12,694 nt of DNA from Caryophanales bacterium UBA5455 (GTDB lineage: Bacteria; Bacillota_I; Bacilli_A; RFN20; CAG-826), in contig DIQT01000004.1 of the NCBI GenBank assembly GCA_002427365.1, forward strand, positions 26,213-38,906, in the 5' to 3' direction. The notes beneath the pieces are model-generated. The model was not told where the DNA came from. It did not search any database and saw nothing but the letters and a program-made list of their open reading frames with translations. How positions within the stretch are numbered: the stretch's first letter is position 1; every line of letters begins with the position of its first letter. Of this stretch, positions 1 to 6,752 are shown in pieces. A program made the position numbers and the translations under genes.

Positions 1-129
1 TTTATGGTGGCAATGGCTCTAATTGGCTACACGATTAGCGCCCAATTTAAGTTAGAAGAAGCGCTTGTGCTAAGTGAAGAAATGATTGAAAACGAAAGCG
101 AGGTCATAACTCATGAAAAAAGCGAATAA
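1..129 (+). CDS. C-terminal end of a membrane protein (partial, 5' end outside window)
   Basis: The first reading frame is open from base 1 to a TAA at 127-129 and gives 42 residues. It starts with a hydrophobic stretch (FMVAMALIGYTISA) that looks like the end of a transmembrane helix, followed by a charged, glutamate-rich tail that should lie in the cytoplasm or at the membrane face. The last 17 bases overlap the start of the next gene, and the ribosome binding site of that gene (GAGG) lies inside this one, which is typical of translational coupling in an operon. The fragment is too short to name a family. It could be a transporter permease or another multi-pass protein. Confidence 0.6.
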   Translation, partial: FMVAMALIGYTISAQFKLEEALVLSEEMIENESEVITHEKSE

Positions 130-1102
130 AGTTATCATCGGAGCGGTGGCCCTTTTAACATTATCAAGTTGTGGTGTAGCCCTAAAAGAAACATTTCCTG
201 GGCCCGTTTTTCAAAATCCAAATTTTGAAGATAACTATTATGAAGTTTTTCCGAATGAATTAAAAGTTGCGAATGATAAACAAACAATTACGGTTAATGT
301 TGATTCGCCAGGGGTGACATATTATAAAAACTTAATTGACGATCCAGATGCAACAATTGATTTAATGATTAAAGACGCCGCGAAATATGGCGATAAAATG
401 AATAGTGAAACAAAAACTATTATTAGTTACTACCTTACGGAAGCGGAAAATTATCGAATTGAAAAAGCAATTTACGATGCGGCAGTTGCTGATCCTAACG
501 TTCCTAATCCCGAAACCGCTCCAACTGCGCCCAATAAGATTTCTTATACGAACAACTATTACAAAGCGACAAGCCTAGGAAAGGTTGATAATTCATTTAG
601 GAATGGTTACTTTTCTAAATTAACGGATGGAATTACATTTTGTGGCGGTAATGGCGCAGGTGCGCGGATTCAAGCAAAAGAAGCGGGTTTTGGCCAAGTA
701 TTTCAAAAAGAACTTATTGAATATAGTACATTACTAATCGCTTTTAGAGGGGGCACAAACGTTGATTGGGGTGCGAATGGAATCGCTCGGGTTACAAGCG
801 CAAAAATCGAATTAAATATTGATTTTTATATTGAAAACACTGATAAATATGACCGCGTTCGTTTCAGTTTTGAAGCCGAAACGTTTACCGATAGCGCATC
901 TTCCACAAATTTATTACATATTGATCTAGGTGAATTTTTAAAAGAACAACCCGACATTTTAAAAAGAATGCGCGGTGTTAGTTTTACGTATAAATTATTA
1001 GAACACGAATATTTAAAACCCGCAGGTGTTGATGCTGGGCACGACGAAGAATTCGGCTTATTAGTGTATGAATTTGCTCTTCCTTATTCCGTGTGGAATT
1101 AG
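113..1102 (+). CDS. Lipoprotein of unknown function
   Basis: The 329-residue product begins with a positively charged MKK, a hydrophobic core and a clear lipobox LSSC at residues 17-20, so Cys20 should be lipidated and the mature protein anchored outside the cell membrane. Residues 21-50 are low in structure. Residues about 60-150 contain acidic and Tyr-rich segments with a proline-rich linker (about 127-141, PNVPNPETAPTAP). Residues 150-329 look beta-rich, with alternating hydrophobic stretches (for example STLLIAFRGG and AKIELNIDFYI), which would suit a jelly-roll or other binding domain, but no motif is recognised. A GAGG about nine bases upstream supports the ATG at 113. It overlaps the preceding membrane-protein gene by 17 bases, so the two probably work together. 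The function is unknown; a substrate-binding or surface adhesion role is only a guess. Confidence 0.85.
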   Translation: MKKANKVIIGAVALLTLSSCGVALKETFPGPVFQNPNFEDNYYEVFPNELKVANDKQTITVNVDSPGVTYYKNLIDDPDATIDLMIKDAAKYGDKMNSETKTIISYYLTEAENYRIEKAIYDAAVADPNVPNPETAPTAPNKISYTNNYYKATSLGKVDNSFRNGYFSKLTDGITFCGGNGAGARIQAKEAGFGQVFQKELIEYSTLLIAFRGGTNVDWGANGIARVTSAKIELNIDFYIENTDKYDRVRFSFEAETFTDSASSTNLLHIDLGEFLKEQPDILKRMRGVSFTYKLLEHEYLKPAGVDAGHDEEFGLLVYEFALPYSVWN

Positions 1103-1114
1103 TTAAAAATAATG

Positions 1115-1145
1115 AAAAGGACCAGTATTTACACGTTCTTTTTTT
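1115..1145 (+). terminator. Weak candidate intrinsic terminator after the lipoprotein gene
   Basis: AAAAGGAC at 1115-1122 can pair with GTTCTTTT at 1135-1142 (eight pairs, one of them G-U) around a 12-base loop, followed by more T residues. It lies 13 bases after the lipoprotein stop and overlaps the 3' end of the convergent gene. On the opposite strand the G-U pair becomes an A-C mismatch, so it would serve the + strand only. The stem is AT-rich and the loop long, so the call is weak. Confidence 0.3.
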
Positions 1146-2049
1146 GATAATTACTTATATCAAGCCATTCGCCGATTTCATAGTCGGCCTTATCATCCGC
1201 GAAGATTAGTGTTCCTTTTGCAGGTGTAAATGTCATTTCATTAAAATAAATTTTGTTATTTATTGAAAATAAATCAACGCGGACAAAGGGAACGTCTTTT
1301 CCTAATGTTTCTGCGAGCGCAATCATTTCTAAATAATTATCCGGCTTGTTAGGTAAGGGATCTTTTGTTTTCCAATAATTAAATTGAGCGCCAGGGAATG
1401 GAGTCCAATCGATATAAAAGTTGGAATAGCGGATTTCTTTCTCGCGTCCCGTAACAACATATAAATATTTAGCTTTCCCATTAAAGACATGGATTTTATA
1501 TTCAATTGGTAGTTCATTATCTTCACGAAGCAATTCTTCAATAACAAGTTTGGGTTTAATTGAGGAGTAATGCGGTTCGACAGTTTTTCGACCATAGTTT
1601 GTCTTTTGCCATTTCTTAATTTGCTTTTTGACTTCTTCATAATTAATTAACGATTTATCTTTAACAATAAGGTTAAATCCCGAGGCATGCGCACATTTAA
1701 GCACAAATTGATTAGGTAATGCATCAAAATCAAAATCTTCGACGCGATCATAAATACCAATTAAGGGAATTAAATATTCGCTTAAGCCTTGTTCATAAAG
1801 AAGTTCACGCGCTTTGACGCGGTCCGCATAATTAACGACTAAATCTAGATGCGGATAAACATATAAGCGTAAATATTGGAGTTTTTCGCTATAACGTGTT
1901 GGTGTTTGCCAATTTAATTTATGATGCGTAATATAGCGATATTGAAGAGAGATATATTGCTTCTTTGAAAAAAAGCGCACAACGGGTTGAAGTGATTTAG
2001 CAATAAAACGTTTCAGTTTCTTTTCATTAGGAGGAACGTTTCTATTCAT
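1129..2049 (-). CDS. TupA-like ATP-grasp protein, surface polysaccharide/teichuronopeptide biosynthesis
   Basis: The 306-residue protein matches the TupA-type ATP-grasp family (Pfam ATPgrasp_TupA), named for the Bacillus halodurans teichuronopeptide gene. ATP-grasp enzymes join a carboxylate to an amine through an acyl phosphate, so this one probably adds an amino acid or peptide to a cell-surface glycan. Visible family marks are the N-terminal KLNWQTPTRYSEKLQYLRLY block (44-63), NYADRVKARE (73-82), the nucleotide-binding LPNQFVLKCAHASGFNLIVK segment (111-130, with Lys118), IEELL (170-174), YKIHVFNGKAKYLYV (184-198) and the metal-site region around Asp259 and Glu271. There is no signal peptide or membrane helix, so it is cytoplasmic. 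AAAGGAG lies about ten bases before the ATG, which overlaps the flippase gene by eight bases. It is the last gene of the operon. The family is clear; the amino acid and acceptor are not known. Confidence 0.88.
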   Translation of the reverse strand: MNRNVPPNEKKLKRFIAKSLQPVVRFFSKKQYISLQYRYITHHKLNWQTPTRYSEKLQYLRLYVYPHLDLVVNYADRVKARELLYEQGLSEYLIPLIGIYDRVEDFDFDALPNQFVLKCAHASGFNLIVKDKSLINYEEVKKQIKKWQKTNYGRKTVEPHYSSIKPKLVIEELLREDNELPIEYKIHVFNGKAKYLYVVTGREKEIRYSNFYIDWTPFPGAQFNYWKTKDPLPNKPDNYLEMIALAETLGKDVPFVRVDLFSINNKIYFNEMTFTPAKGTLIFADDKADYEIGEWLDISNYQKKNV

Positions 2050-3559
2050 GGTTATTTTCTCCTTTGTTTATGCCTAGAGGAATAATACTACGAACAATAT
2101 TTTCTTTACTAATTAAAAGGATTGTCACATAAATTATTAGCGATACACCGCCGACAACAACGACCTTTAAGAAAGAACTCATATTAAATAACGGGGTAAT
2201 AAAATAGGCGAATAGACTTACCGCAACTGCGGCAAGTATAATCTTTAACGAGTTAAAATTGAAAATTGCTCTGCTTGTTAATTTTCTTGTATAAATTAAT
2301 AATGGCACTAACACAACGATATCACTAATTAATGTTGATAAGGCAATTCCGATGATTGGGTTATCTTTAAAAGCAACGCCACCTAATAAAAGTGCGCCAC
2401 TAATATTAACGATGACACCTGTCGTTAAACATATTAAATAAATTCTTTCTTTGCCAATCGGAAGTAAGACTTGGTGATAAATGTTTTCGGCAAGAGGATA
2501 TGTAAGCATCATTGTCGCAACAATCATTAATGCAATTCGAGCGTTATTTACATCGTTTGGCCCCCAGTAGCCTGATGAACTTGTAACGATATAACTAATG
2601 ATTTCTGGCGCTAAAACGATGATTAGGCCAACAGCGGGTAAACCAATTAATAACGTAAGGTTATTTGAATATGCGGTTAGTTTTTTAAATTCACCAATAT
2701 TATCATCCGCAATTAGTTTTGTTGCCCGCGGTAAGAAAATCGCGCTCATCGACGTAAGAACGGTAATAACAATTTCAACAACTTTAATTCCAACCGAATA
2801 AGAACCCGTTGAAGATTGTGATGTATCAAGCGCGCCTAAAATCATCGTATCGGTTTGGTTATAAATGGTAATCATTAATGTAATTAACGCAATCGAAAAC
2901 ACGGGGCGTAAATACTGCTTAAACTCATAATTACCAAGCGGTTTAAAAATAAAACCATTTCGTTTTAACATTAAGACATTAAGCGTTGATGTAATAAGCG
3001 TACCACTAATGGCTAAGACCGCATATAAGTGCAAATGACGGCTACTTTTGACAAGTCCAATAACAAGGAGTGTTCCAATCGTTGCTACTAAAACAGAGCG
3101 TAAACCGATATAGAAATGCTTTTCTAAGGCAATATAAAACCATTCAAAGGAAAATGCACCAACGAGAAAGTTAATTGAAAGTAAGAAGACGACCGCACGG
3201 AACCACGCTTCCGTAAAAATACCAGGAAGCGAAAATAAGAAAATACACATTACCCCAAAGGAAAGTAATGTTGTTACTAATTGCATAATAAAGAAGCCTT
3301 GGGCTTTGCGGCTTAAAGCAACTTGATCATCACGTACTTTTGCACATTCTCGAACCGCTAAATTAGGTATTCCAAGTTTGGCTAAAATTAAAAAATAATA
3401 AACAAACGTATTCGCATACGTATAATTTCCCATCCCCGTCGCACCAAGAGCGCGTGCCGTAAACGGAAAAGAGATAAACGATAATAACGTTAACGTTAAT
3501 GTTCTAATTAAATTAACGGCTACCGCACTTTGAATTGAGCGTTCTTGAGGTTTGTTCAT
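2042..3559 (-). CDS. Wzx-type polysaccharide flippase (MOP superfamily)
   Basis: The 505-residue, strongly hydrophobic protein has about 12-14 predicted membrane segments and the signatures of polysaccharide exporters: an N-terminal helix followed by FPFTARALGATGMGNYTYA (31-49), GIPNLAVRECAKVR (63-76), FEWFYIALEKHFYIGLRS (138-155) and NQTDTMILGAL (234-244). These proteins move undecaprenyl-linked oligosaccharides from the inner to the outer face of the cell membrane. Length is normal for the family. The gene starts 35 bases after the stop of an upstream glycosyltransferase and overlaps the ATP-grasp gene by eight bases. Unusually for this window no Shine-Dalgarno sequence is visible before the ATG; instead a TATAAT lies at 3569-3574, 9-14 bases upstream, on this strand. 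An in-frame stop just upstream excludes a longer protein. Confidence 0.93.
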   Translation of the reverse strand: MNKPQERSIQSAVAVNLIRTLTLTLLSFISFPFTARALGATGMGNYTYANTFVYYFLILAKLGIPNLAVRECAKVRDDQVALSRKAQGFFIMQLVTTLLSFGVMCIFLFSLPGIFTEAWFRAVVFLLSINFLVGAFSFEWFYIALEKHFYIGLRSVLVATIGTLLVIGLVKSSRHLHLYAVLAISGTLITSTLNVLMLKRNGFIFKPLGNYEFKQYLRPVFSIALITLMITIYNQTDTMILGALDTSQSSTGSYSVGIKVVEIVITVLTSMSAIFLPRATKLIADDNIGEFKKLTAYSNNLTLLIGLPAVGLIIVLAPEIISYIVTSSSGYWGPNDVNNARIALMIVATMMLTYPLAENIYHQVLLPIGKERIYLICLTTGVIVNISGALLLGGVAFKDNPIIGIALSTLISDIVVLVPLLIYTRKLTSRAIFNFNSLKIILAAVAVSLFAYFITPLFNMSSFLKVVVVGGVSLIIYVTILLISKENIVRSIIPLGINKGENNHE

Positions 3560-3594
3560 AGTGGCTTAATTATAACTTATTTTTGCCATCTTCT

Positions 3595-4737
3595 TTAATC
3601 ATTAATAAATTTTTTAAGTTTTGTTGCTACTTCATCAATTTGACATAGTTGTTGGACATCGCGTTGTCCGCGGAGGCGCATTGCTAAATAATCTTTCTTA
3701 GATAACAAGAACTTATTCAAAGCATCATAGATTTCACTTGTTGAACCTTCGCCTAACGAAATATAATCTTTCGCAAAATGTGTAACTAAGAAGGGGTGGT
3801 CACTAGAAAAAACAAGCGCTCCATTATTAAAGAAACTTAAGACTTTGGAAGGAATTGAATATAAATCAATCCATTGATCAAGCGGGCGCGGGTTAATTGC
3901 CCCAATCGAACTCGTAACATAACTATTATATTCTTGTTCACTTACCGTTCCTAAAAAAACAATGCGTTTATCAAGTAAGGCTTGCTCTTCAAGATATTTA
4001 TTAAGTTCACCATGCCCCGCAATAAGAAGTTTATTTTTTGTTGGAAGCATTCGAAATGCTTCGACAAGATTTTTAACGCCATAGCGTTCATATAACGCGC
4101 CACCAAAGAAGAAGTAATCACCATATTTATTAATTAATTTAGGATTTTTCTTACTCGGCGTTGTAACGAGCCCAGGGAAAATTAAAGCGGGTTTTGCACT
4201 TAGATTTGCGTATTCATTTAAGGAATTAGTTAATGTTAAAAACCCATCAAAGTATGGAAAGTTCTTTTCAACTTTTTGGACATATAAGTTAGAGACATTA
4301 GAAAGATTACTTGGTTTATCGGTTAAGATTCCATAAATAGGAATCCCATAAAGATCGCCAAACTTTATCGCTAAATCACTAAGTAAGACATTTAAACTAT
4401 CAACAAAAATAACCAAATCATTATTCGCCGCAATAATTGGCCGAAGAACTTTTTTAGCGTTACGTTTTAAGGTGAATCTTCGCCATAATTTCGTATTGGT
4501 AAACTTTAAATAATGAAAAATGCCATTATCTTTGGCTGGATATTTTTTTTGATCATGCGATAACGGATTAATTGGGCGTGCCGAAATAACCTCGACATCA
4601 CCAATTTTACTAAGCGCGGTAATTAGTTTGTAATGAAAGTTTTGGCCGCTAGGATTAGGCTTAATTAGACTTGTTTTACTTACTTCAGCAAAATCAATCG
4701 GCGCCATTGCGGTTGTTAAATAAATTATCTTTTTCAT
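3595..4737 (-). CDS. Glycosyltransferase, GT-B fold (GT4-like)
   Basis: The 380-residue protein has the two Rossmann-type halves of GT-B glycosyltransferases. The N-terminal half (1-190) would bind the acceptor. The C-terminal half carries the donor-site motifs: YFFFGGALYERYGVKNLVEAF (208-228), KLLIAGHGE (236-244), VFLGTVSEQEY (260-270) and a NPR...YSIPSKVLSF segment (282-302) typical of capsule glycosyltransferases that use a nucleotide-activated sugar. No membrane helices are seen, so it is probably cytoplasmic and loosely membrane-associated. The ATG overlaps the TGA of the preceding glycosyltransferase by four bases (ATGA), and GAGG lies five bases before the start, so the two are translationally coupled. 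The sugar and the linkage cannot be read from the sequence. Confidence 0.85.
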   Translation of the reverse strand: MKKIIYLTTAMAPIDFAEVSKTSLIKPNPSGQNFHYKLITALSKIGDVEVISARPINPLSHDQKKYPAKDNGIFHYLKFTNTKLWRRFTLKRNAKKVLRPIIAANNDLVIFVDSLNVLLSDLAIKFGDLYGIPIYGILTDKPSNLSNVSNLYVQKVEKNFPYFDGFLTLTNSLNEYANLSAKPALIFPGLVTTPSKKNPKLINKYGDYFFFGGALYERYGVKNLVEAFRMLPTKNKLLIAGHGELNKYLEEQALLDKRIVFLGTVSEQEYNSYVTSSIGAINPRPLDQWIDLYSIPSKVLSFFNNGALVFSSDHPFLVTHFAKDYISLGEGSTSEIYDALNKFLLSKKDYLAMRLRGQRDVQQLCQIDEVATKLKKFIND

Positions 4738-5834
4738 AAGTCCCTCGCAAAAAACTTAGCGTGGATTTCAACCATTTTTTCAATCGTATTATTTTTAGCG
4801 CTCGCAATTGAAGCTTCGAACGTATTTAGTTTTGTAATTGCTTTAATTTTTTTAATAATCATTTCTTCATTATAGCAATCAACGAGATATCCGTTTACGC
4901 CATCTTTTATTAAAGTCCTAGCGGAGACAATTTTATTACTTGCAACAACACCTAAGCCTTGTGACATCGCTTCATTAACCATATGACCATAAATATCTTC
5001 TTTTGATAAGAAGACCGCGTAATCACCGATTCGTAATGTCTTTAGAAGTTTTTCATGCGGTAAAAAATCAATTAGCACAACATTATTCATTTCATGGTCT
5101 TTTATATATTGTTCATATAGCGATTTTTCTGGTCCATCACCAATTAAAACTAAATAGTTCTTTTTTGAAACGTTTCGCCATACTTCAAGTAAATGAAGAT
5201 TATTTTTTCGATCAATAAATTGACCAACTGACATAAAAACGAAACTTGCATCTTTAATGCCATATTCAAGGCGTAATTTTTCTTTCCGATTAATTGATAA
5301 AGGTTTCTTTATAATATCTTTTTCATACACGGTGGCGTAAGGGTAGTGGCTAATTAAATCTTTGTTAACGCCATAATGAATTAAATATTCATCCGCTTCC
5401 ACGGATGGCGATAAATACTTATTCGCCCCATTAATAAAATAACGTTTAATTTTTGTTTTTAGTTTTGATTCGTTTTTAACAACACCCCCGTTAATATAGA
5501 AAATGTAAGGAATTTTCTTTTTCTTTAAATAACGTAAAGCAATCATTTCTGCGAATGTTGAATAACCATTCATAACAATCAAATCATATTTATTATGTTT
5601 TAAGTGTTTTTTAATTCCCGTTGATAAAAAGTTTTCTTCACCAAGGTTAATCCCGTTGATTTTATGTGTTACAAATTTATAATCAGTATTACTTTCATTA
5701 TAAAAAAGCGGATTACGATTACTTGCGTGATCACGCTCAAATATAACATGCAAATCAAGCTGCGCGCTTAGCCCATTAAAAAGCGCAACTTTGTAGGGCG
5801 CCGGGTGATTAAAGACAAACAAAACCTTCTTCAT
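4734..5834 (-). CDS. Glycosyltransferase family 4 (GT-B)
   Basis: This protein (366 residues from the ATG at 5834) is a retaining GT4-type glycosyltransferase. Counting from the TTG two codons earlier, the motifs are NHPAPYKVALFNGL (11-24, acceptor side), YINGGV (115-120), the nucleotide-sugar loop VGQFIDRKNN (205-214), LIGDGPEK (232-239), and SKEDIYGHMVNEAMSQG (279-295), whose acidic pair (Asp282 or Glu281 with Glu290) corresponds to the GT4 E-x7-E motif. It is the first gene of the polysaccharide operon and overlaps the next by four bases. The start is uncertain: AAAGGA lies six bases before a TTG at 5840 but twelve before the ATG at 5834; I chose the ATG by codon preference. It is the only gene here ending in TGA. 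The sugar specificity is unknown. Confidence 0.88.
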   Translation of the reverse strand: MKKVLFVFNHPAPYKVALFNGLSAQLDLHVIFERDHASNRNPLFYNESNTDYKFVTHKINGINLGEENFLSTGIKKHLKHNKYDLIVMNGYSTFAEMIALRYLKKKKIPYIFYINGGVVKNESKLKTKIKRYFINGANKYLSPSVEADEYLIHYGVNKDLISHYPYATVYEKDIIKKPLSINRKEKLRLEYGIKDASFVFMSVGQFIDRKNNLHLLEVWRNVSKKNYLVLIGDGPEKSLYEQYIKDHEMNNVVLIDFLPHEKLLKTLRIGDYAVFLSKEDIYGHMVNEAMSQGLGVVASNKIVSARTLIKDGVNGYLVDCYNEEMIIKKIKAITKLNTFEASIASAKNNTIEKMVEIHAKFFARDL

Positions 5835-5850
5835 ACGCAATCAAATTCCT

Positions 5851-5870
5851 TTGTATTATTAATTATACAA
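5851..5870. promoter_or_regulatory. Near-perfect 20-bp palindrome over the polysaccharide operon promoter
   Basis: Bases 5851-5870 form a palindrome in which nine of ten pairs match (outer half-sites TTGTAT and ATACAA). On the - strand it contains TATAAT (5862-5867), a good -10 box for the glycosyltransferase operon; no clear -35 box sits at 17 bases. The palindrome ends at the Shine-Dalgarno region of the first gene and lies about 50 bases upstream of ung on the other strand. Position and symmetry suit a repressor operator, but AT-rich DNA makes such repeats by chance, and no regulator gene lies nearby. Confidence 0.4.
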
Positions 5871-5898
5871 TAAACATCGCCCTACAACTGCGTGATTT

Positions 5899-5907
5899 TG
5901 CTAAAAT
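5899..5907 (+). promoter_or_regulatory. Candidate extended -10 promoter of ung
   Basis: TGCTAAAAT has the TGn extension followed by a five-of-six match to TATAAT. No -35 box is visible at 17 bases. If used, transcription would start near 5914, almost on the Shine-Dalgarno sequence, giving a leader of only about nine bases, so a promoter further upstream is also possible. Confidence 0.35.
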
Positions 5908-5922
5908 ATAGATGAGGTGAAT

Positions 5923-6579
5923 ATGAATTCTTGGCAAGATGTTTTTAATGAACTCCAAAAGAAACCATTTTTTTGGCCGATGATGGAAAAGATTAACAAT
6001 GCTTATGAAAATGATGTTTGTTATCCGCCGAAAAGCTTAATTTTTAATGCGTTTAAATTAACACCATTTAACGAAGTTAAAGTTGTTTTAATTGGTCAAG
6101 ATCCTTACCATCAAGAAGGCCAAGCAATGGGGCTTGCTTTTAGTGTGCCTAAAGGAATAAAACTTCCGCCATCACTAAAAAATATTTATCGCGAAATTGA
6201 AGATGACTTGCATATTAAAATGCAAAAAAGTGGTGATTTGACTTATTTAGCGAACCAAGGTGTCTTACTTCTTAATACAAAGCTCACGGTAAAAGCGAAT
6301 ACGCCGTTATCACATAATTTTCCTGAATATAAAGTTTTATTAAAAGAAATACTAAACGCTTTAAATTTGCTTAAGCGGCCGATTGTTTATATTTTATGGG
6401 GTAATGAAGCAAAAGTACTCCAAAAGCATCTTAATAATCCCAAGCAACTAGTTATTACCGGTGGACATCCCTCACCCTTAAGCGCAAACCGGGGTTGTTT
6501 CTTTGGCGGCCGCTATTTTTCAAGAACAAATGAGTTTTTAGTTAAAAACAAACTTTCACCAATTGTTTGGCACAACTAA
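5923..6579 (+). CDS. ung: Uracil-DNA glycosylase, family 1
   Basis: This 218-residue enzyme removes uracil from DNA, the first step of base-excision repair after cytosine deamination or dUTP misincorporation. Family-1 motifs are complete: the water-activating loop GQDPYH (59-64, catalytic Asp60), LAFSVP (71-76), LLNTKLTV (117-124) with the uracil-binding Asn, and the DNA-intercalation loop HPSPLS (182-187, catalytic His182). Length fits the family. The ATG at 5923 is chosen because GAGG lies five bases before it; a GTG at 5917 is in frame but overlaps that ribosome binding site. The segment after SH (HNFPEYKV) lacks the usual Gly-Trp seen there in many homologues, a minor variation. It is divergent from the polysaccharide operon and is followed at once by the thiT promoter, so it is probably a single-gene unit. 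Confidence 0.97.
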   Translation: MNSWQDVFNELQKKPFFWPMMEKINNAYENDVCYPPKSLIFNAFKLTPFNEVKVVLIGQDPYHQEGQAMGLAFSVPKGIKLPPSLKNIYREIEDDLHIKMQKSGDLTYLANQGVLLLNTKLTVKANTPLSHNFPEYKVLLKEILNALNLLKRPIVYILWGNEAKVLQKHLNNPKQLVITGGHPSPLSANRGCFFGGRYFSRTNEFLVKNKLSPIVWHN

Positions 6580-6597
6580 ATAAACACATGGTATAAT
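6567..6597 (+). promoter_or_regulatory. Promoter of the TPP riboswitch-thiT unit
   Basis: TGGTATAAT at 6589-6597 is a perfect extended -10 box. TTGGCA at 6567-6572 matches five of six -35 bases but at a long 19-base spacing. The start point would be near 6604, just before the riboswitch aptamer. The -35 box overlaps the last codons of ung. Confidence 0.7.
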
Positions 6598-6606
6598 ACT
6601 TTTATG

Positions 6607-6690
6607 TACGGGAGCTAGGTGTGACCTGGCTGAGAGGACTAGTAAACTAGTCGACCGAACCTGATCCAGGTAATACTGGCGGAGGGAATT
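6607..6690 (+). ncRNA. TPP riboswitch aptamer (THI element)
   Basis: The conserved THI-box pieces occur in order: GGGAGC (6610-6615), CTGAGAGG (6630-6637), AACCTGATCCAGG (6658-6670), TAATACTGG (6671-6679) and GCGGAGGGA (6679-6687). CTGAGA forms the pyrimidine-sensing arm, and the second half the pyrophosphate-sensing arm with its CCAG/CTGG stem. Between the arms is an extra hairpin, GACTAG(TAAA)CTAGTC at 6638-6653, in the place of the variable P3a stem. Closing stem P1 is not obvious from inspection, and P2 is short. The element sits between a promoter and an intrinsic terminator before a thiamine-transporter gene, so bound TPP should turn the gene off. Confidence 0.95.
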
Positions 6691-6708
6691 GATCGCGCTT
6701 TGTTCATT

Positions 6709-6734
6709 CTCTTTCCGCTAGGAAAGAGTTTTTT
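6709..6734 (+). terminator. Riboswitch-controlled intrinsic terminator
   Basis: CTCTTTCC (6709-6716), loop GCTA and GGAAAGAG (6721-6728) make a perfect eight-pair stem followed by six T residues, 19 bases before the thiT start. The 5' half and loop (6710-6718) can instead pair with GCGGAGGGA (6679-6687) of the aptamer in nine continuous pairs, which would prevent the terminator when TPP is absent. Confidence 0.9.
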
Positions 6735-6752
6735 ATTAAAAGGAGCAAGGAT

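Noticed and set aside
1329..1640. Second open frame on the - strand inside the ATP-grasp gene
   Set aside because: It lies entirely within a well-supported gene in another frame, has no family features, and is explained by low stop density. The same holds for 2598-2801, 5003-5218, 6639-6836, 9746-9991 and 11872-12093.
4734..4740. Possible use of UGA as tryptophan (Mollicutes code)
   Set aside because: All tryptophans in conserved positions are TGG and every gene is full length with the standard code. The single TGA stop lies in a normal ATGA overlap. Read-through would add only three codons, so that site alone is not proof.
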